Translations under genes and position numbers: made by a program
In this document: in pieces, positions 1-12,400 of the stretch
How the letters are laid out: the number at the start of each line of letters is the position of its first letter
How positions within the stretch are numbered: position 1 is the first letter of the stretch
Source of the DNA: Amphiura filiformis
Lineage: Eukaryota > Echinodermata > Ophiuroidea > Amphilepidida > Amphiuridae
Direction: 5' to 3'
Length of the DNA: 64,000 bases
Assembly: GCF_039555335.1 (NCBI RefSeq)
Contig: NC_092642.1
Location: forward strand, 57,329,776 to 57,393,775
Notes under the pieces: model-generated
Seen by the model: only the letters and a program-made list of their open reading frames with translations
Told to the model about the DNA's origin: nothing
The model's database searches: none

Positions 1-3000
1 GGGATAGTGTGTACTTACTGTAGTAGTTGGCTCAAGCACACACTCTGACAGGGGATAGTGTGTACTTACTGTAGTAGTCTGTGGCTCAAGCACACACTCT
101 GACAGGGGATAGTGTGTACTTACTGTAGTAGTCTGTGGCTCAAGCACACTCTCTGACAGGGGATAGTGTGTACTTACTGTAGTAGTCTGTGGCTCAAGCA
201 CACACTCTGACAGGGGATAGTGTGTACTTACTGTAGTAGTCTGTGGCTCAAGCACACTCTCTGACAGGGGATAGTGTGTACTTACTGTAGTAGTCTGTGG
301 CTCAAGCACACTCTCTGACAGGGGATAGTGTGTACTTACTGTAGTAGTCTGTGGCTCAAGCACACACTCTGACAGGGGATAGTGTGTACTTACTGTAGTA
401 GTCTGTGGCTCAAGCACACTCTCTGACAGGGGATAGTGTGTACTTACTGTAGTAGTCTGTGGCTCAAGCACACTCTCTGACAGGGGATAGTGTGTACTTA
501 CTGTAGTAGTCTGTGGCTCAAGCACACTCTCTGACAGGGGATAGTGTGTTCTTACTGTAGTAGTCTGTGGCTCAAGCACACTCTCTGACAGGGGATAGTG
601 TGTACTTACTGTAGTAGTCTGTGGCTCAAGCACACACTCTGACAGGGGATAGTGTGTACTTACTGTAGTAGTCTGTGACTCAAGCACACTCTCTGACAGG
701 GGATAGTGTGTACTTACTGTAGTAGTCTGTGGCTCAAGCACACTCTCTGACAGGGGATAGTGTGTACTTACTGTAGTAGTCTGTGGCTCAAGCACACACT
801 CTGACAGGGGATAGTGTGTACTTACTGTAGTAGTCTGTGCCTCAAGCACACTCTCTGACAGGGGATAGTGTGTACTTACTGTAGTAGTCTGTGGCTCAAG
901 CACACACTCTGACAGGGGATAGTGTGTTCTTACTGTAGTAGTCTGTGGCTCAAGCACACACTCTGACAGGAGATAGTGTGTACTTACTGTAGTAGTCTGG
1001 CTCAAGCACACTCTCTGACAGGAGATAGTGTGTACTTACTGTAGTAGTCTGTGGCTCAAGCACACACTCTGACAGGGGATAGTGTGTACTTACTGTAGTA
1101 GTCTGTGGCTCAAGCACACTCTCTGACAGGGGATAGTGTGTACTTACTGTAGTAGTCTGTGGCTCAAGCACACTCTCTGACAGGGGATAGTGTGTTCTTA
1201 CTGTAGTAGTCTGTGGCTCAAGCACACTCTCTGACAGGGGATAGTGTGTACTTACTGTAGTAGTCTGTGGCTCAAGCACACACTCTGACAGGGGATAGTG
1301 TGTACTTACTGTAGTAGTCTGTGACTCAAGCACACTCTCTGACAGGGGATAGTGTGTACTTACTGTAGTAGTCTGTGGCTCAAGCACACTCTCTGACAGG
1401 GGATAGTGTGTACTTACTGTAGTAGTCTGTGGCTCAAGCACACACTCTGACAGGGGATAGTGTGTACTTACTGTAGTAGTCTGTGCCTCAAGCACACTCT
1501 CTGACAGGGGATAGTGTGTACTTACTGTAGTAGTCTGTGGCTCAAGCACACACTCTGACAGGGGATAGTGTGTACTTACTGTAGTAGTCTGTGGCTCAAG
1601 CACACTCTCTGACAGGGGATAGTGTGTACTTACTGTAGTAGTCTGTGGCTCAAGCACACTCTCTGACAGGGGATAGTGTGTACTTACTGTAGTAGTCTGT
1701 GGCTCAAGCACACACTCTGACAGGGGATAGTGTGTACTTACTGTAGTAGTCTGTGGCTCAAGCACACTCTCTGACAGGGGATAGTGTGTACTTACTGTAG
1801 TAGTCTGTGGCTCAAGCACACTCTCTGACAGGGGATAGTGTGTACTTACTGTAGTAGTCTGTGGCTCAAGCACACACTCTGACAGGGGATAGTGTGTACT
1901 TACTGTAGTAGTCTGTGGCTCAAGCACACACTCTGACAGGGGATAGTGTGTACTTACTGTAGTAGTCTGTGGCTCAAGCACACACTCTGACAGGGGATAG
2001 TGTGTACTTACTGTAGTAGTCTGGCTCAAGCACACTCTCTGACAGGGGATAGTGTGTACTTACTGTAGTAGTCTGTGACTCAAGCACACTCTCTGACAGG
2101 GGATAGTGTGTACTTACTGTAGTAGTCTGTGGCTCAAGCACACACTCTGACAGGGGATAGTGTGTACTTACTGTAGTAGTCTGGCTCAAGCACACACTCT
2201 GACAGGAGATAGTGTGTACTTACTGTAGTAGTCTGTGGCTCAAGCACACACTCTGACAGGGGATAGTGTGTACTTACTGTAGTAGTCTGTGGCTCAAGCA
2301 CACTCTCTGACAGGGGATAGTGTGTACTTACTGTAGTAGTCTGTGGCTCAAGCACACACTCTGACAGGGGATAGTGTGTACTTACTCTAGTAGTCTGTGG
2401 CTCAAGCACACTCTCTGACAGGGGATAGTGTGTACTTACTGTAGTAGTCTGTGGCTCAAGCACACTCTCTGACAGGGGATAGTGTGTACTTACTGTAGTA
2501 GTCTGTGGCTCAAGCACACTCTCTGACAGGGGATAGTGTGTACTTACTGTAGTAGTCTGTGGCTCAAGCACACACTCTGACAGGGGATAGTGTGTACTTA
2601 CTGTAGTAGTCTGGCTCAAGCACACTCTCTGACAGGGGATAGTGTGTACTTACTGTAGTAGTCTCAGGCTCAAGCACACACTCTGACAGGGGATAGTGTG
2701 TACTTACTGTAGTAGTCTGTGACTCAAGCACACTCTCTGACAGGGGATAGTGTGTACTTACTGTAGTAGTCTGGCTCAAGCACACTCTCTGACAGGAGAT
2801 AGTGTGTACTTACTGTAGTAGTATGTGGCTCAAGCACACTCTCTGACAGGGGATAGTGTGTACTTACTGTAGTAGTCTGTGGCTCAAGCACACACTCTGA
2901 CAGGGGATAGTGTGTACTTACTGTAGTAGTCTGTGGCTCAAGCACACACTCTGACAGGGGATAGTGTGTACTTACTGTAGTAGTCTGTGGCTCAAGCACA

Positions 3001-6000
3001 CTCTCTGACAGGGGATAGTGTGTACTTACTGTAGTAGTCTGGCTCAAGCACACTCTCTGACAGGAGATAGTGTGTACTTACTGTAGTAGTCTGTGGCTCA
3101 AGCACACTCTCTGACAGGGGATAGTGTGTACTTACTGTAGTAGTCTGTGGCTCAAGCACACACTCTGACAGGGGATAGTGTGTACTTACTGTAGTAGTCT
3201 GGCTCAAGCACACTCTCTGACAGGAGATAGTGTGTACTTACTGTAGTAGTCTGTGGCTCAAGCACACTCTCTGACAGGGGATAGTGTGTACTTACTGTAG
3301 TAGTCTGTGGCTCAAGCACACACTCTGACAGGGGATAGTGTGTACTTACTGTAGTAGTCTGTGGCTCAAGCACACTCTCTGACAGGGGATAGTGTGTACT
3401 TACTGTAGTAGTCTGGCTCAAGCACACACTCTGACAGGGGATAGTGGATACTTACTGTAGTAGTCTGTGGCTCAAGCACACTCTCTGACAGGGGATAGTG
3501 TGTACTTACTGTAGTAGTCTGTGGCTCAAGCACACTCTCTGACAGGGGATAGTGTGTACTTACTGTAGTAGTCTGTGGCTCAAGCACACTCTCTGACAGG
3601 GGATAGTGTGTACTTACTGTAGTAGTCTGTGGCTCAAGCACACACTCTGACAGGAGATAGTGTGTACTTACTGTAGTAGTCTGTGGCTCAAGCACACACT
3701 CTGACAGGGGATAGTGTGTACTTACTGTAGTAGTCTGTGGCTCAAGCACACTCTCTGACAGGGGATAGTGTGTACTTACTGTAGTGGTCTGTGGCTCAAG
3801 CACACACTCTGACAGGGGATAGTGTGTACTTACTGTAGTAGTCTGGCTCAAGCACACACTCTGACAGGGGATAGTGTGTACTTACTGTAGTAGTCTGTGG
3901 CTCAAGCACACTCTCTGACAGGGGATAGTGTGTACTTACTGTAGTAGTCTGTGGCTCAAGCACACTCTCTGACAGGGGATAGTGTGTACTTACTATAGTA
4001 GTCTGTGACACAAGCACACTCTCTGACAGGGGATAGTGTGTACTTACTGTAGTAGTCTGTGGCTCAAGCACACTCTCTGACAGGGGATAGTGTGTACTTA
4101 CTGTAGTAGTCTGTGGCTCAAGCACACTCTCTGACAGGAGATAGTGTGTACTTACTGTAGTAGTCTGTGGCTCAAGCACACACTCTGACAGGGGATAGTG
4201 TGTACTTACTGTAGTAGTCTGTGGCTCAAGCACACTCTCTGACAGGGGATAGTGTGTACTTACTGTAGTAGTCTGTGGCTCAAGCACACTCTCTGACAGG
4301 GGATAGTGTGTACTTACTGTAGTAGTCTGTGGCTGACAAGCACACACTCTGACAGTCTGTGGCTCAAGCACACACTCTGGGGGGATAGTGTGTACTTACT
4401 GTAGTAGTCTGTGGCTCAAGCACACTCTCTGACAGGGGATAGTGTGTACTTACTGTAGTAGTCTGTGGCTCAAGCACACACTCTGACAGGGGATAGTGTG
4501 TACTTACTGTAGTAGTCTGTGGCTCAAGCACACTCTCTGACAGGGGATAGTGTGTACTTACTGTAGTAGTCTGTGGCTCAAGCACACTCTCTGACAGGGG
4601 ATAGTGTGTACTTACTGTAGTAGTTCTGTGGCTCAAGCACACACTCTGACAGGGGATAGTGTGTACTTACTGTAGTAGTTGTGGCTCAAGCACACTCTCT
4701 GACAGGGGATAGTGTGTACTTACTGTAGTAGTTCAGGCTCAAGCACACACTCTGACAGGGGATAGTGTGTACTTACTGTAGTAGTGGTGACAGGGGATAG
4801 TGTGTACTTACTGTAGTAGTTCTGTGGCTCAAGCACACTCTGACAGGGGATAGTGTGTACTTACTGTAGTAGTCTCAGGCTCAAGCACACACTCTGACAG
4901 GGGATAGTGTGTACTTACTGTAGTAGTCTGTGGCTCAAGCACACTCTCTGACAGGGATAGTGTGTACTTACTGTAGTAGTCTGTGGCTCAAGCACACTCT
5001 CTGACAGGGGATAGTGTGTACTTACTGTAGTAGTTCAGGCTCAAGCACACACTCTGACAGGGGATAGTGTGTACTTACTGTAGTAGTCTGTGGCTCAAGC
5101 ACACTCTCTGACAGGGGATAGTGTGTACTTACTGTAGTAGTCTGTGGCTCAAGCACACTCTCTGACAGGGGATAGTGTGTACTTACTGTAGTAGTCTGTG
5201 GCTCAAGCACACTCTGACAGGGGATAGTGTGTACTTACTGTAGTAGTCTGTGGCTCAAGCACACTCTCTGACAGGGGATAGTGTGTACTTACTGTAGTAG
5301 TCTGTGGCTCAAGCACACTCTCTGACAGGGGATAGTGTGTACTTACTGTAGTAGTCTGTGGCTCAAGCACACACTCTGACAGGGGATAGTGTGTACTTAC
5401 TGTAGTAGTCTGTGGCTCAAGCACACTCTCTGACAGGGGATAGTGTGTACTTAGCACACTCTCTGACAGGGGATAGTGTACTTACTGTAGTAGTCTGTGG
5501 CTCAAGCACACTCTCTGACAGGGGATAGTGTGTACTTACTGTAGTAGTGGCTCAAGCACACACTCTGACAGGGGATAGTGTGTACTTACTGTAGTAGTCT
5601 GTGGCTCAAGCACACTCTCTGACAGGGGATAGTGTGTACTTACTGTAGTAGTCTGTGGCTCAAGCACACACTCTGACAGGGGATAGTGTGTACTTACTGT
5701 AGTAGTCTGTGGCTCAAGCACACACTCTGACAGGGGATAGTGTGTACTTACTGTAGTAGTTCTGTGGCTCAAGCACACACTCTGACAGGGGATAGTGTGT
5801 ACTTACTGTAGTAGTGTGGCTCAAGCACACACTCTGACAGGGGTAGTGTGTACCTTCTGTAGGCTCAAGCACACACTCTGACAGGGATAGTGTGTACTTA
5901 CTGTAGTAGTCTGTGGCTCAAGCACACTCTCTGACAGGGGATAGTGTGTACTTACTGTAGTAGTCTGTGGCTCAAGCACACACTCTGACAGGGGATAGTG

Positions 6001-9000
6001 TGTACTTACTGTAGTAGTCGTGGCTCAAGCACACACTCTGACAGGGGATAGTGTGTACTTACTGTAGTAGTCTGTGGCTCAAGCACACACTCTGACAGGG
6101 GATAGTGTGTACCTTATGTAGTAGTCTGTGGCTCAAGCACACACTCTGACAGGGGATAGTGTGTACTTACTGTAGTAGTCTCAGGCTCAAGCACACACTC
6201 TGACAGGGGATAGTGTGTACCTTACTGTAGTAGTTCTGTGGCTCAAGCACACACTCTGACAGGGGATAGTGTGTACTTACTGTAGTAGTCTGTGGCTCAA
6301 GCACACTCTGACAGGGGATAGTGTGTACTTACTGTAGTAGTCTGTGGCTCAAGCACACTCTCTGACAGGGGATAGTGTGTACTTACTGTAGTAGTCTGTG
6401 GCTCAAGCACACTCTCTGACAGGGTTTTGTGTGTACTTACTGTAGTAGTCTGTGGCTCAAGCACACTCTCTGACAGGGGATAGTGTGTACTTACTGTAGT
6501 AGTCTGTGGCTCAAGCACACTCTCTGACAGGGCGATAGTGTGTACTTACTGTAGTAGTCTGTGGCTCAAGCACACTCTCTGACAGGGGATAGTGTGTACT
6601 TACTGTAGTAGTCTGTGGCTCAAGCACACTCTCTGACAGGGGATAGTGTGTACTTACTGTAGTAGTCTGTGGCTCAAAACACACTCTCTGACAGGGGATA
6701 GTGTGTACTCTACTGTAGTGTAGTTACTGTAGGCTCAAGCACACTCTCTGACAGGGGATAGTGTGTACTTACTGTAGTAGTTCTGTGGCTCAAGCACACA
6801 CTCTGACAGGGGATAGTGTGTACTTACTGTAGTAGTCTCAGGCTCAAGCACACACTCTGACAGGGGATAGTGTGTACTTACTGTAGTAGTTGTGGCTCAA
6901 GCACACACTCTGACAGGGGATAGTGTGTACTTACTGTAGTAGTCTGTGGCTCAAGCACACACTCTGACAGGGGATAGTGTGTACTTACTGTAGTAGTTCT
7001 GTGGCTCAAGCACACACTCTGACAGGGGATAGTGTGTACTTACTGTAGCAGTCTGTGGCTCAAGCACACACTCTGACAGGGGATAGTGTGTACTTACTGT
7101 AGTAGTTCTGTGGCTCAAGCACACACTCTGACAGGGGATAGTGTGTGTGTGTACTTACTGCCCACTGTAGTAGTCTGTGGCTCAAGCACACACTCTGACA
7201 GGGGATAGTGTGTACTTACTGTAGTAGTCTGTGGCTCAAGCACACACTCTGACAGGGGATAGTGTGTACTTACTGTAGTAGTCTGTGGCTCAAGCACACT
7301 CTCTGACAGGGGATAGTGTGTACTTACTGTAGTAGTTCTGTGGCTCAAGCACACACTCTGACAGGGGATAGTGTGTACTTACTGTAGTAGTCTGTGGCTC
7401 AAGCACACTCTCTGACAGGGGATAGTGTGTACTTACTGTAGTAGTCTGTGGCTCAAGCACACACTCTGACAGGGGATAGTGTGTACTTACTGTAGTAGTC
7501 TGTGGCTCAAGCACACTCTCTGACAGGGGATAGTGTGTACTTACTGTAGTAGTCTGTGGCTCAAGCACACACTCTGACAGGGGATAGTGTGTACTTACTG
7601 TAGTAGTCTGTGGCTCAAGCACACTCTCTGACAGGGGATAGTGTGTACTTACTGTAGTAGTTCAGGCTCAAGCACACACTCTGACAGGGGATAGTGTGTA
7701 CTTACTGTAGTAGTCTGTGGCTCAAGCACACACTCTGACAGGGGATAGTGTGTACTTACTGTAGTAGTCTGTGGCTCAAGCACACTCTCTGACAGGGGAT
7801 AGTGTGTACTTACTGTAGTAGTCTGTGGCTCAATCACACTCTCTGACAGGGGATAGTGTGTACTTACTGTAGTAGTCTGTGGCTCAAGCACACTCTCTGA
7901 CAGGGGATAGTGTGTACTTACTGTAGTAGTCTGTGGCTCAAGCACACTCTCTGACAGGGATAGTGTGTACTTACTGTAGTAGTCTGTGGCTCAAGCACAC
8001 TCTCTGACAGGGGATAGTGTGTACTTACTGTGTACTTACTGTAGTAGTACTGTAGTAGTCTGTGGCTCAAGCACACTCTCTGACAGGGGATAGTGTGTAC
8101 TTACTGTAGTAGTCTGTGGCTCAAGCACACTCTCTGACAGGGGATAGTGTGTGTAGTAGTCTGTGGCTCAAGCACACACTCTGACAGGGGATAGTACTTA
8201 CTGTAGTAGTCTGTGGCTCAAGCACACACTCTGACAGGGGATAGTGTGTACTTACTGTAGTAGTCTGTGGCTCAAGCACACACTCTGACAGGGGATAGTG
8301 TGTACTTACTGTAGTAGTCTGTGGCTCAAGCACACTCTCTGACAGGGGATAGTGTGTACTTACTGGAGTCGTCTGACAGGGGATAGTGGCTACTGTAGTC
8401 TGTGGCTCAAGCACACACTCTGACAGGGGATAGTGTGTACTTACTGTAGTAGTCTGTGGCTCAAGCACACTCTGACAGGGGATAGTGTGTACTTACTGTA
8501 GTAGTCTGTGGCTCAAGCACACTCTCTGACAGGATAGGGATAGTGTGTACTTACTGTAGTAGTGTGTACTTACTGTAGTAGTGGCTCAAGCACACTCTCT
8601 GACAGGGGATAGTGTGTACTTACTGTAGTAGTCTGTGGCTCAAGCACACACTCTGACAGGGGATAGTGTGTACTTACTGTAGTAGTCTGTGGCTCAAGCA
8701 CACACTCTGACAGGGGATAGTGTGTACTTACTGTAGTAGTCTGTGGCTCAAGCACACTCTCTGACAGGGGATAGTGTGTACTTACTGTAGTAGTCTGTGG
8801 CTCAAGCACACACTCTGACAGGGGATAGTGTGTACTTACTGTAGTAGTCTGTGGCTCAAGCACACTCTCTGACAGGGGATAGTGTGTACTTACTGTAGTA
8901 GTCTGTGGCTCAAGCACACACTCTGACAGGGGATAGTGTGTACTTACTGTAGTAGTCTGTGGCTCAAGCACACTCTGACAGGGGATAGTGTGTACTTACT

Positions 9001-9324
9001 GTAGTAGTCTGTGGCTCAAGCACACACACTCTGACAGGGGATAGTGTGTACTTACTGTAGTAGTCTGTGGCTCAAGCACACTCTCTGACAGGGGATAGTG
9101 TGTACTTACTGTAGTAGTCTGTGGCTCAAGCACACTCTGACAGGGGATAGTGTGTACTTACTGACAGTAGTGTGTGCCTCAAGCACACTCTCTGACAGGG
9201 GATAGTGTGTACTTACTGTAGTAGTCTGTGGCTCAAGCACACACTCTGACAGGGGATAGTGTGTACTTACTGTAGTAGTCTGTGGCTCAAGCACACTCTC
9301 TGACAGGGGATAGTGTGTACTTAC
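1..9324 (-). repeat. 54-bp tandem satellite filling the start of the SIRT6 intron after exon 7
   Basis: About 170 head-to-tail copies of a 54-bp unit; the array is already running at base 1, so it extends past the left edge. Main variants are a CACACACTCT versus CACACTCTCT difference (Cys or Ser in the minus-strand frame), GGGGATAG versus GGAGATAG, and a 2-bp deletion giving 52-bp units. Bases 1 to about 4330 are very homogeneous; about 4330-9200 contain many more indels and broken units. Because 54 is 18 codons, one minus-strand frame stays open and would encode [18 protein letters not shown] repeats, an arithmetic effect rather than evidence of a protein. On the SIRT6 strand each unit carries GTAAGTACACACTATC, identical to the true donor region of exon 7. 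The array stops exactly at that exon border. Confidence 0.97.
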
Positions 9325-9448
9325 ATGTTTTGTGGCTTGAAGGTTAACTATGGCTATTTTGCCTCCATTTTTCTTGGTCAGCACAGGGAGATTTCCACTT
9401 GGAACTATCTGTAAGGAAGTCCCTAGGCACAGTGATAAATCAGCACTC
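9325..9448 (-). CDS. SIRT6: SIRT6 exon 7 (LGTSLQI), last exon in window
   Basis: 124 bp, residues 204-244, ending IVNLQATKH. Acceptor TTTCAG, donor CAT|GTAAGT. The donor hexamer at 9324-9319 is the first sequence of the 54-bp satellite, so the next intron begins inside the array. Phase at this junction is 0. Confidence 0.95.
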
Positions 9449-12400
9449 CTGAAATAAAAAATAATACTGCATATGCTTTTCTTATACAATGGGATATTTA
9501 CGGTGAATCGGATATGGTCTGAGCCAACTAGACTAAAGAAGTTAAAAGAAACTGAACATAAAAGTGTTGTTCAATGATGTTTTAATATAAAATAATTCAC
9601 TGACGTTTCGTACAAAAGTACTTTATCAAAGTGATCAAATAGAGAATGTCTGCGAGCGCGGAACAAAAATGAGAAACGCGATGTTAAAAGGTGAAAAGTA
9701 CTAGAAATGGCTTAACACTTAAATTAAAGCAGCGCGAGCATAAGCGATCATGAGACAAACTCTAGATATTAAATGAAATGCAAAGAAAGAGGAAGAGAGA
9801 GAGAGATGAAAATGAAGGAAGTAAAGAATGAAAAAAAAGAGAAAAGAGAAAGAAAGAAAGAAAGGAGGTAAGAAAGGAAGGAAAAAGAAAAGAGAAGAAA
9901 GAAACAAAGAAAGGAAAAAGAAAAGGAAAGAATGAAAGTAGGCCTATGAAAGAAAGAAAATAAGATAAGAAAGAAAGAAAGGAAAAAGAAAGAAAGAATG
10001 AAAGGAAGAAAGAAAGAAGTTAAGAAAGAAAGGAATGAAAAGGAAAAGAGAAGAAAGAAATAAAGAAAGGAAAAAGAACTAAAAAGGAAAGGAAATAATG
10101 AAAGTAGGCTTATGAAAGAAAGAAAAACGAAAGAAAGGAGGAAAGAAAGAAAGAAGGAGAGGAAGAAAGAAAGAAGGAAGAAAGACATTCTCTATTTCAT
10201 CACTTTGATAAAGTACTTTTGTACGAAACGTCAGTGAATTATTTTATATTAAAACATCGTTGAACAACACTTTTATGTTCAGTTTCTTTTAACTTTTTAC
10301 CATGCGATGTAACGTGGGACTCTTAACGTTTTAGACTAAAGAAGGGCATTGTGCTATTCCATTTGAAATCCACACTCACCCTGTGGAAGATTTACAAAAC
10401 AGAGAGTATGGGTTTCAAATAGAAAAGATACTGGGCAAATTCCATTTAAAATAAATAAATAAATTAAGGTGTTTTATATAGCACCTTTTCCCAGCATCTC
10501 GGAGGGATCAAAGCGCTGTAATTTCGCTGGCATGGTGAATCATCACAATCAGATCGCATCAACTAGGCTGGTTGCAGCCGAACCTGGCGCAAACCTATTC
10601 GCACTTAGATTGTAACATCCACCAATTATCTGTGCAACTCACCAAATTCCATTGGGTGAAGGAAGTTTTTGATAACCAAACAACTAATCCCTGATTTTTG
10701 AAAGCAGGAGGAAACCAGAGATCCCGGAGAAAACCTGCGAGAGCGAGCATGGAATCGGGATAAACCAAGTGCACATGAGTCCTTGGACCGCGCTGGGGCT
10801 TGAACCCTGGACCTCAGTGGTGCAAGGCGAGGGAACAACCACTGCACCAACTCGCTCTCCAATACTCACTCCAGTTGTGGACTATACAGGTAAAGTCATA
10901 TACAGGGGGAGTATGGGTTTCAAAATAATTAACCCCAGCCAATTTCATTTGAAAAACATACTCCCTTTATGGAAGACATTTCTTAAATCTTCCACAGGGG
11001 TCTGGTAGATTTCAAATGGAATAGATTTTGAAAACTGAATTACTCTCATAGTAACTGTATCTTAATTTCCCCATGCAATCCCTTAGGGCAGGTTTGGACA
11101 GATCATGGCTCATTCAGAAGTTCCCCCTCAACATATATGGATTATGGAAGCCTCATATTTTGTGGATATACTGGATAGATGTGACGGAAATATTTTCCCT
11201 AACATGAGAGATTTCAGTTATATTCAGCATGGATTTCCCTTTAAGATCAGTCATATTCATCCTCTTAAGGCAAGTCTGAACGGTGCCTGAGCTAGCAGTG
11301 TTTGTGCTCAAATATTGAGAAAAATAAAGCCCACACTCATAGGGAAAGGTATGGTTCTATATGTGAGATCCCATACTGCATGGTGCAATATCCATTGATG
11401 TGCTTCATTCTCTATGTATTTTAAATGCTAGAACATATTTTTATTATTGTATATTCAAAATATCTTTTAATGTGTTCATGTATTTTATGATTGTAAAATG
11501 TTCAGCGCCTTGAGATTTTAATGTAATGCGCTTTATAAGAATAAAATATTATTATTATTATTATCCCAACGTTCATTGCAATGGGTTTTATTTTCCCCAT
11601 GTGCATGATTTTCACTGCCCCCCCAGTTCTTTCACTCACATGACCAAGTGCAATTATCACACAGCATATCAATATGAACCTTACTGCAAGTGGCTTCGTG
11701 GTCTTAATGTGGAAGAGACCTTTGAAATTGACTTGCTGAGTGCACACCAGTAAATACAAGTCTCCTACACCCTTTGAGGAAAAAATCAGTGTTTCAAACG
11801 AGGAAACGTCCAACATGACTTATGCTGGACTCCATATATAATTTCTACAATGGATGTCTTCATCTGACCTTCAACTTGCAGAAAAGGTAAATTTTGAAGA
11901 ACTGAGTCGCTCTGGAGTCAAGAAAATGACGTTTTCCCGGACCCTGTTTGTCCACAAAGTCAATGGGGGCTATTTACTGGTGTGCACCCTGCTAACATAA
12001 AACTCCTGTGAGATAAACTTACCTAGAATGTTGGTCTCCAAGCTCTAAATCTTGTGCAGGTAGGGCATCCTCCCAGTCTAGTATAGTATCTCGCAACTTG
12101 CCCCTGTAATAATTACAAATAACTTGTTACAATACAACATGCTTGGAGGTTAGCCATGGTTTGGCAGCATACTACACAGTAAAGATACTGTCATTCCCAA
12201 CATCTAAGAGCTGGCATCAAACTAAGAAGGTTTAAATACACACCATCTGTACCACACCTTTTTTTATACAAAATCTCAATAATAAACATTGCTCAGTTTT
12301 CAAAAAAATAAATAAGTGTTCACCGTTGATATATGACAATATAAAATTATAAGGACTTCTTGTAATCCATTTTTATCATCAGCTATTACAAGAGCCTGCA

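Larger units (their letters stand above)
9536..10297. mobile_element. Inverted-repeat element with about 112-bp arms and a GAAAG-rich core
   Basis: Left arm about 9536-9650 and right arm about 10186-10297 are reverse complements with only two or so mismatches. The core (about 9780-10180) is a purine-rich (GAAA)n stretch, whose reverse frames give meaningless Phe/Ser/Leu ORFs. Each arm holds a hammerhead-like sequence. Class unresolved; a Penelope-like derivative is one possibility. Confidence 0.85.

Noticed and set aside
950..8971. Repeated 18-residue proteins ([12 protein letters not shown] type) as a repeat-protein gene family
   Set aside because: They are satellite frames kept open by the 54-bp period, lie inside a SIRT6 intron, and begin or end wherever a 52-bp or damaged unit shifts frame.
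1..9324. CRISPR-like array
   Set aside because: Units are contiguous near-identical repeats with no unique spacers, in eukaryotic intronic DNA.
9719..10188. Phe/Ser/Leu-rich membrane protein ORFs
   Set aside because: Reverse-strand translation of a (GAAA)n purine tract. The same holds for the ORFs at 41679-41966.
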